The notes below the pieces were generated by a model. It did no database searches. It was not told where the DNA came from and worked only from the letters and a program-made list of their open reading frames with translations. 33,775 nt of DNA from a virus. The stretch is from IMG/VR virus record IMGVR_UViG_3300048904_000075, positions 1-33,775 of that record. One strand, given 5' to 3'. Positions 9,801 to 15,747 of the stretch are shown here, in pieces (position 1 is the stretch's first letter; every line of letters begins with the position of its first letter). The position numbers were made by a program, and so were the translations under genes.

Positions 9801-11412
9801 TGCGGCCGCACTGACAGTTGCCGCAGCTGGTATATCTGTCCTGGCCGGAGCCCTCGAGACGATTGGAAACATGTCGTGGCAGCAGATCGTAACGAGCTTG
9901 ATCGCTCTAGCAGCAGCATTTGCCATTATCGGCATCGCTGGAGCACTCATTACTCCTGCGATTCCGGGCCTTCTGGGTCTTGGCGCCGCAATGTTGCTCA
10001 TCGGTGCAGGCCTAGCATTGGCCGGAGTAGGTATTTCTCTGATCGCGGCTGGACTTAGTGCTCTGATCGTAGCGCTTCCCACTGGAGTTGGGATTCTGCT
10101 TGCTGCAGTTACTCAGCTTCTAAAGGGCATCATCGAGGACGCCAAACTTCTGATCCTTGGCGTTATCGAGATTGCTGATGCACTTGCGAAGACCGCTCCG
10201 AAGTTCGTGGATGCAGTTATCAAGATCATCAGTAGTGTCATCGACGGCCTGATTAAGCTCAACCCGAAATTTATGGAACTTATTCAGGTTCTGATCGACG
10301 ACATAATAAAGCTCTTACAGGATAATCAAACTAACATCATCCAAGCAGGTATCGATTTCATTCTAGCTCTTCTTAACGGAATAAACCAGAATATTCAGAA
10401 GATTCTGGATGCCGGGATTAAGATCGTTACCAACTTCCTGGATGGTATAGCAAATAACGGCGCAAGGATTGTCACTGCCGGTTTGGGCATCGTGCTCAAG
10501 ATTCTTCAGGGCATTGCTAGCAACATTCAGAAGATTGTTAATGCCGGTGGTCGAATTATTACCAATCTCATTAAGGGCATTGGTAATAACTACTCGAAGA
10601 TTCTTTCAGCTGCAACCGGTGTCATTACTCAGTTCATCAGAGGTATGGCCAATAATGCGAACCGCATTGTTACTGCTGGTGTAAATGCAGTACTCAGCTT
10701 CATTCAAGGACTCGGAAAGAATGCCGTCAAGCTTGCCAATGGTGCAGGCAAGGTTATTCTCGATTTCCTGAAGGGTTTGCATAAGGCCATTGACAAGTAC
10801 ATGCCTCAAATTACTGAGGAATCCATCGGGATCGGCGAAGCAATCATTGCCGGAATTATCAAGGGTATCGGAAATAAGGCCGGAGATCTCAAAGACGCTG
10901 TAGTTAAAACCGTTGAAGATAATGTTCCCGGGCCGGTAAAGCATCTTCTGGGTCTGACTTCGCCATCAAAGGTCTTCATGGACATTGGTGAGAATGTCAT
11001 GCTCGGCTTTGCAAAGGGTATCCAAGATAATTCAGGCGTTGTAAAGAGCTCGATTGAGGATTCCGCAAGTACAGCCGTAAAGGCTATGCAGAATTCCTTG
11101 GGTTCTCTTGACATGATAATTGATACTAATCCGACAATTACCCCGATTCTCGACCTGACACAAGTTCGAAATCAGGCTGGAGAATTGACGAAGTTGGTTG
11201 CAGATCCAAAAATTACCGCGGGGGTATCTTCCGTCCAAGCTTCCAATATCGCACTAGCAACACCTGACGAAAAGACTCTAGCTGCGTTGGGTGGAACTGC
11301 GGTTCACTTCGAGCAGAACATCAACTCACCTAAGGCTCTGAGTGAGATTGAGATCTATAGGCATACGAGAAACCAGTTGTCCCAGTTTAAAACTGCTCTT
11401 GCTCTAAGATAG
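6871..11412 (+). CDS. Tape measure protein
   Basis: A protein of 1513 residues that sets tail length and is ejected with the DNA. The N-terminal half has the conserved tape-measure domain (LNAVQTIMANT, HYSDKTIYNFSQMAKNIGTFTAAGVDL, ALAAGRVTLMDWNSVVNAGMGG) at about residues 110-240. Residues 680-1085 are a very hydrophobic zone of repeats, each starting near a W (DWGQLLKGL, SWGEMSQGL, DWSTMGKGM, SWQQIVTSL). About residues 1154-1300 are 20-25 residue helical repeats of the NIQKILDAGIKIVTNFLDGI type. I chose ATG 6871, after AGGGAGGTGA, in preference to the ATG eight codons earlier that overlaps this SD. Confidence 0.93.
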   Translation: MATIDDKVVSMSFESSKFEQGVSRSIDALNRLKASLKLDGATQGMADIDKAASGVQTGLLSKIGSALDSLIPKFDALRLIAIGVMSQIATRAVLAGSALVKSLTLDPIIQGFHEYTTNLNAVQTIMANTQAAGTTLKDVNRALNELNHYSDKTIYNFSQMAKNIGTFTAAGVDLDTATGAIKGIANLAALSGSNADQASTAMYQLSQALAAGRVTLMDWNSVVNAGMGGTVFQRALAQTAVKMGTLNEGAVTLTGKMKNVSIAGQSFRNSLSATTPGGKSWLTSKVLTNTLQQFTGDLSDAQLKAQGFNDAQIKAIQQTAKTAQEAATQVKTLGQLLDTTKEAIGSGWAQTWQLVFGNFNQAKTLFTDVSNAVNGFIQTSSNARNKVLKDWQALGGRTALINSIKNIFLALGAVLAPIKDAFRDIFPATTGKDLADLTKKLEAFTKTLKPSPQTVEDLRRTFRGLFAVLDIGKQILGGIFDVFKRVLGAIAGGTGSFLGITGSIGDFLVKVDEALKKGKGLGNFFNGLGDILVAPVKMIGMLKDAIASFFDEISPGGVGGKGSGLAGVFGAIGTAFGNMLEAFSHSDRLINGVLDALSQLGQAIGPAIQSAFENINFEAILAVIRTGLLGGLVIMFKQFLGGGTLLQQLGFEGAGGGLLANLTSPFNALTGSLKAMTAEIKSKALMNIAIAVALLAASVVALSLADPKKLSGALGAMTVAFGELLGAMAIIDKISTSTGFIKLPIVSAGLILLAGAIVILTAAVVILAQLDWGQLLKGLTGVGVLLGIISVAVIPLSANSAGMVRAGAGIAAIGIGLLLLALAVKTFATMSWGEMSQGLIGVGVGLTVLIGAMRLMPTGGMVATGAGLILVAASLKILAGVVKTFGNMDWSTMGKGMLGIAGGLVVIGLALRLMPGNMIVLGAGLAIVSFALGQIAKVIAGFGGMSISEIAKGLGTLAGALIILGVALYAMSGTLAGAAALTVAAAGISVLAGALETIGNMSWQQIVTSLIALAAAFAIIGIAGALITPAIPGLLGLGAAMLLIGAGLALAGVGISLIAAGLSALIVALPTGVGILLAAVTQLLKGIIEDAKLLILGVIEIADALAKTAPKFVDAVIKIISSVIDGLIKLNPKFMELIQVLIDDIIKLLQDNQTNIIQAGIDFILALLNGINQNIQKILDAGIKIVTNFLDGIANNGARIVTAGLGIVLKILQGIASNIQKIVNAGGRIITNLIKGIGNNYSKILSAATGVITQFIRGMANNANRIVTAGVNAVLSFIQGLGKNAVKLANGAGKVILDFLKGLHKAIDKYMPQITEESIGIGEAIIAGIIKGIGNKAGDLKDAVVKTVEDNVPGPVKHLLGLTSPSKVFMDIGENVMLGFAKGIQDNSGVVKSSIEDSASTAVKAMQNSLGSLDMIIDTNPTITPILDLTQVRNQAGELTKLVADPKITAGVSSVQASNIALATPDEKTLAALGGTAVHFEQNINSPKALSEIEIYRHTRNQLSQFKTALALR
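10330..10790 (+). repeat. Helical repeat region near the tape measure C-terminus
   Basis: Within the tape measure gene the protein repeats a unit resembling N-x-Q/R-K/R-I-V-x-A-G-x-x-I-V-x-x-F-L-x-G-I about every 21-23 residues, with at least six copies (for example KILDAGIKIVTNFLDGI, RIVTAGLGIVLKILQGI, KIVNAGGRIITNLIKGI, RIVTAGVNAVLSFIQGL). The DNA copies have diverged and so are not near-identical tandem repeats. Such repeats are common in tape measure proteins, and adding or losing units changes tail length. Confidence 0.75.
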
Positions 11413-11421
11413 GAGGGAGCT

Positions 11422-12267
11422 GTGCTAAGTATAGTTAAGGCGTATAGCGCATGGCAGTCAGCTCCTACCCTACCTTTGGACGAAGCTGGGAGAGCTGAAT
11501 CAGATCTAATCCAAATCCGTAATATCGATGGGCTTGATCCGGTCACAGCCTCAATCGGCACACAGCCGTATGGCTCAATAGACGGAGAAGCCTATGTAGG
11601 AAGCAGTGTATTGAGTCGGAATCTCGTCCTTACACTGCATCCGAATCCCGACTGGAACCTTTGGTCTCCCGAGGCTCTCCGCAGACTCCTGTATTCATAT
11701 TTCATGCCAAAGCAGGCAGTTCGACTCGAGCTGTATAGCGATGACATGGAAGACCTTGAGATTACGGGCGTTGTGGAGAGCCTTACGGCCAACATGTTCT
11801 CCAATGATCCAGAGATCCAGGTCTCAATCATCTGCCCCGATCCATATTTCAGCGCAATAGATCCTCAAATTATCAGCGGAAACACTTCGGACGATATATT
11901 AGATATTGTCTATGACGGGAGTGTTCCAGCAGGAATTCAGGTCAAGGTTGAGCAGGTATCTGGCACCAATCCGAATGAGCTCACTATTCAGATCGGAAAT
12001 CCGGATCTAACGTTCTTCAAAGCGGTTTTGCCTAATCTTATAACGTCTACGAAGTATTTTCATATGAGCTCTCTTCCGCTAAATAAGTACTCAGAAACAG
12101 TGAATGAGAGCAATGGTGTAAGTACGAGTCTTCTATCGAATCTCGTTACCGAGGAAGGCTCCGAATGGCCGATGCTCTTGCCAGGAACAAACCAATTCCA
12201 GGTCACTTCCGATAACGGAGTACAAAGCTGGGAGCTCACGTACTATGAGAGATTCGGTGGAATCTGA
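11422..12267 (+). CDS. Distal tail protein (Dit-like, phage tail family)
   Basis: A 281-residue protein in the position of the distal tail protein, the ring between the tail tube and the tail tip. It starts with a GTG nine bases after the tape measure stop, preceded by AGGAGGG. The N-terminal part carries LPLDEAGRAESDLIQIRNIDGLDPV and SVLSRNLVLTLHPNP, typical for actinophage Dit-like proteins. ICPDPYFSA marks the end of the first domain and a beta-rich second domain follows (about residues 155-281). The stop overlaps the next start by one base, suggesting that ring and hub are made in step. Confidence 0.8.
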   Translation: MLSIVKAYSAWQSAPTLPLDEAGRAESDLIQIRNIDGLDPVTASIGTQPYGSIDGEAYVGSSVLSRNLVLTLHPNPDWNLWSPEALRRLLYSYFMPKQAVRLELYSDDMEDLEITGVVESLTANMFSNDPEIQVSIICPDPYFSAIDPQIISGNTSDDILDIVYDGSVPAGIQVKVEQVSGTNPNELTIQIGNPDLTFFKAVLPNLITSTKYFHMSSLPLNKYSETVNESNGVSTSLLSNLVTEEGSEWPMLLPGTNQFQVTSDNGVQSWELTYYERFGGI

Positions 12268-13487
12268 TGGAGCTCTATACTCTGGATAGGAACTATTCCC
12301 GGATCGATGTCATTGAAGAGTTCTATTCAGTCATCTGGACAGAGCGATTTTACGGCGATAGCGAGTGCGAGGTAGTTGTTCCCTTAAGAGCCGATCTCTT
12401 TAGCAAATTGGCAGAGGGAACTTTGCTTATAATAGACAAAAGTACCGAGCCTATGATCATCGAAACCAGAAGTATTGAAGACGGGAGAATCAAGGTTATC
12501 GGTATTTCTGTTTTGTCCTGGCTCAATAACCGATTTGTTCGGAATAGCGTGCAGCATCAAAAAACTCAGTGGAAAATCACAAATCTCCATGCTGGTGAAA
12601 TTCTGTGGACAATTGTCCGGCAGATGTGTACCGACAAGAGCACAATCATCGGTACCAATAAAATGGGCCTTGGTAACGCTGCGAGAGAAAAAGAGCTTAT
12701 AATTCCCGAATTAAAGCTTGAATCCCAGGACACAACTGGCAAAAAGATTAGTAAAGTTCTGGTTCCATTTGGCCCGGTGTACGATGCTTTGCGAACGATT
12801 GCAGAGCAATACAAAGTCGGAATGAGAATCTCGCTCAAAGATAGTGATAAGACACTTAGATTTCGGAGCTACAAAGGAACGAATCGCACAAGCAATAAAA
12901 ACACAAATCCTAAGAATCCAATTATTCGATTTTCTCCAACCATGGATTCTTTGGCTAGTGTCAACGAACTCCGATCCGTTGCCGGGTTCAAAACGCTGGT
13001 ATATTCATATGCCTCGAGTCTCGCAAAGATTGATACGGCTGATAATCCTGGTCTACCAAATGTATGGCTACAGCAAGACAATAAACCTGGTATATCCCGC
13101 CGAACCACTGAGGAAGGCAAGTATACCGGATTTGATTTGCGTGCGAAGATTCTCCTGGCAACTGATATTCAAATTAAGAACGATCTTGACGAAGATGACA
13201 AGAATGGTCCAGAAGATACTGTACCTAAGAAGCAGGCAGAACTTCTTGATGTTCTCAACAATCGGGCCGATAAAGAACTAAAGCAAAATGAGTATATTCG
13301 GACGGTCGATGGTGAAGTAGCGCCGACTAATATATTTCAATATGGCAAGGACTACGATCTCGGAGATATTATCGAGGTTCAGGGAAACACCCGCCTTGTC
13401 GAAGTTTCACGGGTTACTGAATACATTCGTACACAAAGTTCCGAAGGCGAAAAAGCCTATCCTACTGTGGTAGCGATTGATCCTTAG
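12267..13487 (+). CDS. Tail hub protein, ReqiPepy6 Gp37-like
   Basis: A 406-residue baseplate hub protein of the siphovirus ReqiPepy6 Gp37-like family (Tal/hub type). The opening MELYTLDRNYSRIDVIEEFYSVIWTERF is strand-rich. LSWLNNRF lies at about residue 85-92, and the later repeated pattern TSNKNTNPKNPIIRFSPT...VNELRSVAGFKTLVYSYAS also fits this family, which adopts the fold of phage tail hub proteins. It closes the tail end of the particle below the Dit ring. Start and preceding stop overlap by one base. There is no C-terminal lysin or fibre domain fused, so host binding is probably done by separate proteins (3554-6491 and 30127-33516). Confidence 0.8.
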   Translation: MELYTLDRNYSRIDVIEEFYSVIWTERFYGDSECEVVVPLRADLFSKLAEGTLLIIDKSTEPMIIETRSIEDGRIKVIGISVLSWLNNRFVRNSVQHQKTQWKITNLHAGEILWTIVRQMCTDKSTIIGTNKMGLGNAAREKELIIPELKLESQDTTGKKISKVLVPFGPVYDALRTIAEQYKVGMRISLKDSDKTLRFRSYKGTNRTSNKNTNPKNPIIRFSPTMDSLASVNELRSVAGFKTLVYSYASSLAKIDTADNPGLPNVWLQQDNKPGISRRTTEEGKYTGFDLRAKILLATDIQIKNDLDEDDKNGPEDTVPKKQAELLDVLNNRADKELKQNEYIRTVDGEVAPTNIFQYGKDYDLGDIIEVQGNTRLVEVSRVTEYIRTQSSEGEKAYPTVVAIDP

Positions 13488-13494
13488 GAGACGA

Positions 13495-13728
13495 ATGTCA
13501 GTTCTTTACTATGGGATAGCATTAGCAGGAGGATTAATTCTTGGATATATGATGCATGTGTGGCTAATATCTATGCAGTCATACAGCGGTACTCTTCGTA
13601 TCCGTAAGGGCGAAGATAAGACGGTATTTTCCCTTGAACTTGACGAGTCACCCGATATGCTTGCTTATAAGCCTCTGGTGATCTTCAAAGTGGACACGGA
13701 TCTGAGCGGAAACTCGGGTCGCGAGTGA
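13495..13728 (+). CDS. Small single-span membrane protein
   Basis: A 77-residue protein with one N-terminal membrane helix (YYGIALAGGLILGYMMHVWLISM, residues 5-27) followed by a hydrophilic strand-rich part (GTLRIRKGEDKTVFSLELDESP). I use ATG 13495, preceded by TTAGGAG; a TTG six codons earlier is unlikely. The function is unknown. The arrangement (membrane anchor and small soluble domain just after the tail hub gene) is frequent in actinophages, where such proteins are proposed accessory lysis or membrane proteins. I see no holin-specific feature. Confidence 0.6.
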   Translation: MSVLYYGIALAGGLILGYMMHVWLISMQSYSGTLRIRKGEDKTVFSLELDESPDMLAYKPLVIFKVDTDLSGNSGRE

Positions 13729-13768
13729 AACTTTGCCTTTAATGAGGGAATCTACCAGAGGAGCTGGA

Positions 13769-14053
13769 ATGTTTTGGGGGAAGAGCTATCTATATACGCC
13801 GCTCGAAAACGCCGCTAACAAAGCGCTTCTAGATTTGAATAACCATGCAATTGGTTCCGAGGAGTACCAGAAGTCACTCGACGCGCTAATCAAGCTGCAC
13901 AAGCTGAAGGAAGAAGAAAAGCCTTCATCTGTGAGCAAGGATACGCTCGTCGTCGTTGCCGCCAACCTTCTCGGCCTGCTCATGGTCATCAAGCATGAAC
14001 GCGTGAATGTTATCACGTCAAGAGCGTTCGGAATGTTGCTCAGACCGAAATGA
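13769..14053 (+). CDS. Conserved phage membrane protein with C-terminal helix
   Basis: A 94-residue protein. A soluble N-terminal helix-rich part (residues 1-48, NHAIGSEEYQKSLDALIKLHKLKEEEKP) is followed by SVSKDTLVVVAANLLGLLMVIKHERVNVITSRAFGML, in which residues 55-68 form a short membrane helix. The SKDTL...NLLG...I..HERVNVITS pattern is found in many actinobacterial phage proteins of unknown role. I choose ATG 13769 with SD AGAGGAG; the upstream in-frame ATG at 13742 has no good SD. A strong hairpin terminator follows at 14081, so this closes the virion operon. Confidence 0.6.
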   Translation: MFWGKSYLYTPLENAANKALLDLNNHAIGSEEYQKSLDALIKLHKLKEEEKPSSVSKDTLVVVAANLLGLLMVIKHERVNVITSRAFGMLLRPK

Positions 14054-14080
14054 AAGCCCAGGGAGAAATCTCGAAGGAGG

Positions 14081-14104
14081 GCCCCATTTGGGGCTTTCCT
14101 TTTT
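14081..14104 (+). terminator. Intrinsic terminator after the tail operon
   Basis: A GCCCC-ATTT-GGGGC hairpin (14081-14094) is followed by TTTCCTTTTT. It lies 28 bases after the stop at 14053 and separates the virion operon from the secreted-protein gene. Confidence 0.8.
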
Positions 14105-14236
14105 GAATTCCCAAAAAACCCCGGGGGGAGATTTCCTCAAAAGGTTCAGATATTGTCTCGTAAAGGAGCGCCCATACGAATATCCGAAGTTAACATATCG
14201 TACTGACCCATTTAACACAAAAGGAGAAACAACGAA

Positions 14237-14608
14237 ATGAAGCGTCTGATCGCTCTTGTTTCTGTACTCGCCTCGCTTGCGTTTGCGGGTACGGCCCAGG
14301 CCAGCACCACTGATTCGTGCATTGATTCTGGTCCTGGAACGAACAACTGCTTCGCCTCTACGAACGAGACTGACGTCAACTTTGCTCAGGTACAGATGGG
14401 TCGATACAGCTTCGGTACCTATACGCTTGTCTGCCGTGATCACTGGGGAAATCCCTTTGTGAAGCAGGGCAATATTCTCAAGGGCGGACGTCGTTCGTTC
14501 TTCACCGAGGGTCTGTTCGGTCTTTATCGTCCTGACTGCGTGCTGAGCGCTCACGCCAATTCGGTCAATAGTAGGACGGCAAGAGTTACAGTCACTCTGG
14601 TTGACTAA
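14237..14608 (+). CDS. Secreted protein with signal peptide, four cysteines
   Basis: A 123-residue protein with a classical signal peptide: MKR, a hydrophobic core (LIALVSVLASLAFA), then a probable cleavage after AQA at residue 22. The mature part has four cysteines (two possible disulfides) and a strand-rich, glycine/aromatic pattern (QVQMGRYSFGTYTLVCRDHWGN). No family is recognised. It is flanked by a terminator upstream and a U-tailed tRNA-like hairpin downstream, so it is an independent unit. The 132-base leader holds a GATATT/AATATC dyad (14149-14154, 14179-14184) and a good SD (AAAGGAG), but I see no clear promoter. Possible roles are superinfection exclusion or altering the host surface; neither is shown. 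Confidence 0.65.
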   Translation: MKRLIALVSVLASLAFAGTAQASTTDSCIDSGPGTNNCFASTNETDVNFAQVQMGRYSFGTYTLVCRDHWGNPFVKQGNILKGGRRSFFTEGLFGLYRPDCVLSAHANSVNSRTARVTVTLVD

Positions 14609-14616
14609 TTAGAGTG

Positions 14617-14680
14617 TGGCCGGTGCCAGGATTGGGTTACGGTTCCGACGTAAGGGCGGTTCGACTCCGTCCATCGGCCA
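14617..14680 (+). other. tRNA-like element lacking a normal D arm
   Basis: A 64-base element with a perfect B-box/T arm (GGTTCGACTCC; stem 14655-14659 with 14667-14671, loop TTCGACT) joined directly to an outer stem of up to 9 bp (14617-14625 with 14672-14680, one G-U). A middle arm can fold two ways: 14632-14636 with 14644-14648 (loop TTACGGT, anticodon ACG), or 14637-14641 with 14647-14651 base-paired around GTTCCGA (anticodon UCC). Only 6-11 bases remain where a D arm should be, so it is not a standard tRNA. It is followed at once by TTTTT and may also end transcription of the secreted-protein gene. No CCA end is encoded in the tRNA register. Confidence 0.5.
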
Positions 14681-14683
14681 TTT

Positions 14684-14709
14684 TTCGCAGTAAAAACACC
14701 TCTTATAAT
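14684..14709 (+). promoter_or_regulatory. Phage promoter P1 of a five-copy family
   Basis: TTCGCA followed by GTAAAAACA and the -10 TATAAT (14704-14709). It matches the family pattern CGCA-N2-R-AA-W-AC-W-N5-YATAAT-R, with 18 bases from CGCA to the -10. The upstream TTTTT is the tail of the tRNA-like hairpin. It drives the 30-residue membrane peptide at 14741. Confidence 0.75.
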
Positions 14710-14733
14710 GAAATGTATTATACCTATAAGAGG
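14699..14733 (+). promoter_or_regulatory. Inverted repeat joining the P1 -10 region to the SD
   Basis: CCTCTTATA (14699-14707) and TATAAGAGG (14725-14733) are perfect complements. The left arm overlaps the -10 and lies before the expected start of P1 RNA (near 14716). The right arm contains the SD of the 14741 gene. A transcript reading in from upstream could hide the SD; one starting at P1 could not. Confidence 0.6.
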
Positions 14734-14740
14734 AGTAAAA

Positions 14741-14833
14741 ATGTTTAAATTCATCGGCAAATTCATCATGTGGATCCTATTTGGATGGTTCTACTTGGCG
14801 TGGATGCTGGTTAAAGCAATTAGGCCCGCTTAG
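14741..14833 (+). CDS. 30-residue membrane peptide
   Basis: A tiny gene with AAGAGGAG at 14729-14735 and an ATG five bases later. The product is 30 residues: FKFIGKFIMWILFGWFYLAWM followed by a positive tail VKAIRPA, so it is almost entirely one membrane helix rich in W and F. It resembles the 47-residue product at 15597 (shared FKF-I/L-G, M-x-I-L, W and final Arg positions). It is a single-gene unit between promoter P1 and a terminator at 14856. The function is unknown; such peptides may act on membranes or envelope proteins of the host. Confidence 0.65.
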   Translation: MFKFIGKFIMWILFGWFYLAWMLVKAIRPA

Positions 14834-14855
14834 GAAGTACATACAGAAAGGAGCG

Positions 14856-14880
14856 TCCCTTAACAAGGGATTCTCTTTTT
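14856..14880 (+). terminator. Terminator after the 30-residue peptide
   Basis: TCCCTT-AAC-AAGGGA hairpin (14856-14870) followed by TTCTCTTTTT. The T tract abuts the CGCA of promoter P2, so terminator and next promoter share bases. Confidence 0.75.
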
Positions 14881-14904
14881 CGCATGAAAAACATGGTTCA
14901 TAAT
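14879..14904 (+). promoter_or_regulatory. Phage promoter P2 of a five-copy family
   Basis: TTCGCA, TGAAAAACA and a CATAAT -10 (14899-14904), with 18 bases from CGCA to the -10 as in the other copies. No gene follows directly: a U-tailed hairpin (14907-14950) and a long folded RNA region come first, then the gene at 15115. Confidence 0.75.
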
Positions 14905-14906
14905 AG

Positions 14907-14950
14907 AGAGGAAGACTAATGTAAGTCGATAATACCTCTACTTTTTTTTT
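14907..14950 (+). terminator. U-tailed hairpin directly downstream of P2 (terminator or attenuator)
   Basis: AGAGG (14907-14911) pairs with CCTCT (14935-14939), enclosing a small GACT/AGTC hairpin, and nine T follow (14942-14950). The left arm lies at or before the predicted start of P2 RNA (near 14911). The hairpin is therefore complete only in RNA coming from upstream, and P2 RNA may read through it. Confidence 0.55.
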
Positions 14951-14952
14951 CA

Positions 14953-15096
14953 GTGGGCTGGAGGGAATGGATGGCCTCGTTTCTTCAGGGATGACAAAAG
15001 GTACTAGGTACCGCTGACCCTAGGCCCCAAATCATCCGCCTTGGCGGGGGAGAGCGGATATATGTTCGCCGAGTCTGTCCATTCCCTCGAGCTCAC
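14953..15096 (+). ncRNA. Long structured RNA region before the 15115 gene
   Basis: Two 19-base arms (14953-14971 and 15078-15096) pair along their length with one mismatch and one G-U; the core GAGGGAATGGA/TCCATTCCCTC is perfect. Inside are GGTAC-TAG-GTACC (15000-15012), GGATGA/TCATCC (14989-14994 with 15032-15037), GGCCT/AGGCC (14973-14977 with 15022-15026) and ATCCGC/GCGGAT (15034-15039 with 15054-15059). GGCCT/AGGCC and GGATGA/TCATCC cross, so they form a pseudoknot or alternate. The right arm ends seven bases before the SD of the next gene. No known riboswitch or ribozyme class is recognised. It could be a regulatory leader or a stand-alone RNA. Confidence 0.6.
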
Positions 15097-15114
15097 CAAA
15101 CTAAAGGAGGAAAA

Positions 15115-15300
15115 ATGTCCACACCTGCTGGTCCCGAGAGGACCTTGGCCAAGCTGTGCATGGAGTATTTTGGTGAGTCCAGAAAGATTACGACCACTGA
15201 GTACAAGGAGCTCACCCGTCAGGATCGCGAGGAGCTCAGAGAGGAGTTCATCAAGATGGGGGTGAACGTGGCGCCGCTCCCTGTGCTGAAGACTGAGTGA
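15115..15300 (+). CDS. Small hypothetical protein, 61 residues
   Basis: The start is an ATG after a strong AAAGGAGG. The 61-residue product is charged and helical (YFGESRKITTTEYKELTRQ, then DREELREEFIKMG), with no membrane segment or catalytic motif. It is the first gene after the long structured RNA region and overlaps the next gene by four bases (GTGA), so the two form a pair. The family is not recognised. The E/R-rich central helix would fit a small adaptor or anti-host protein, but this is open. Confidence 0.6.
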   Translation: MSTPAGPERTLAKLCMEYFGESRKITTTEYKELTRQDREELREEFIKMGVNVAPLPVLKTE

Positions 15301-15479
15301 AGACCATCGTGTTCAAAAGACAGATGCTAGGTAAGTGGCGTCGGGACGATGGCGAGGCCAAGATCCATGTAAACGAGATAGCCATGAACCGAGAGATCCA
15401 AAAACTCCTCAATGACGGCTGGCATATGAGGACCGAAGGGGTGACGTTTACTCGCTCCGTTATCATGTCCAAAGGGTGA
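15297..15479 (+). CDS. Small hypothetical protein, 60 residues
   Basis: The GTG start overlaps the previous stop (GTGA). The product begins (M)KTIVFKRQMLGKWRRDDGEAKI and ends GWHMRTEGVTFTRSVIMSKG, suggesting strand-helix-strand with a central helix NEIAMNREIQKLLNDGW. This resembles small DUF-type proteins with a bbab fold, but I cannot name it. It ends two bases before promoter P3, whose hairpin then terminates this two-gene unit. Confidence 0.55.
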   Translation: MKTIVFKRQMLGKWRRDDGEAKIHVNEIAMNREIQKLLNDGWHMRTEGVTFTRSVIMSKG

Positions 15480-15480
15480 G

Positions 15481-15506
15481 TTCGCAGAGAAAACTTATCT
15501 CATAAT
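15481..15506 (+). promoter_or_regulatory. Phage promoter P3 of a five-copy family
   Basis: TTCGCA, GAGAAAACT and a CATAAT -10 (15501-15506), with 18 bases from CGCA to the -10. The last base of the -10 is also the first base of the left arm of the terminator-like RNA at 15506-15575. Confidence 0.75.
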
Positions 15507-15575
15507 AGAGGGAAGAATCGTCTCCTCCCGGAGACGAGGAAACCGTAGTAGCCGCTACGGACCCTCTATTTTTTT
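15506..15575 (+). ncRNA. Three-way-junction RNA with U-tail overlapping P3 (terminator or small RNA)
   Basis: Outer stem TAGAGGG/CCCTCTA (15506-15512 with 15562-15568) is followed at once by seven T. It encloses two perfect hairpins: CGTCTCC-TCCC-GGAGACG (15519-15536) and CCGTAG-TAGCCG-CTACGG (15543-15560). In RNA from the 15115-15479 genes this is a complete terminator. RNA starting at P3 (predicted near 15513) would lack the left arm, keep the two hairpins, and could continue into the 15597 gene. If P3 starts earlier than usual, the result would be a 65-70 base small RNA. Confidence 0.65.
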
Positions 15576-15596
15576 CATCTCGCCTAGGGGGTGGTA

Positions 15597-15740
15597 ATGA
15601 TCATCTATGTGACGAATAAGAAGTCCTACGGGTTCTTCAAGTTCCTAGGGGACTGCTTTATGGTCATCCTAACATGGGGGTTCTGGCTGATCTGGATATT
15701 CGTCCGGGAAATGCGAAATCGTAACTCGCGACCATTTTAG
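15597..15740 (+). CDS. 47-residue membrane peptide
   Basis: Starts at an ATG preceded by TAGGGGGTGG. The 47-residue product is IYVTNKKSYGFFKFLGD followed by a membrane helix (CFMVILTWGFWLIWIFV) and a basic tail REMRNRNSR. It resembles the 30-residue peptide at 14741 over FKFLG...M-x-I-L...W...L-x-W-I-F-V. It lies downstream of P3 and seven bases before the first DUF6353-like gene, so it may lead that operon. The function is unknown. Confidence 0.6.
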   Translation: MIIYVTNKKSYGFFKFLGDCFMVILTWGFWLIWIFVREMRNRNSRPF

Positions 15741-15747
15741 GGGTCTA

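Noticed and set aside
14018-14554. A long minus-strand open frame covering the terminator and secreted-protein gene
   Set aside because: The + strand gene has a signal peptide, an SD and flanking terminators. The antisense frame crosses the terminator and has no supporting feature.
14637-14680. attP site from the 3' half of a host tRNA gene
   Set aside because: No integrase is seen in the window, and the variable region and acceptor do not fit an intact host tRNA 3' half in the best-paired fold. The host gene is unknown.
15041-15265. Open frame starting upstream of the 15115 gene
   Set aside because: It runs through the structured RNA, overlaps the well-supported 15115 gene in another frame and has no SD-supported start.
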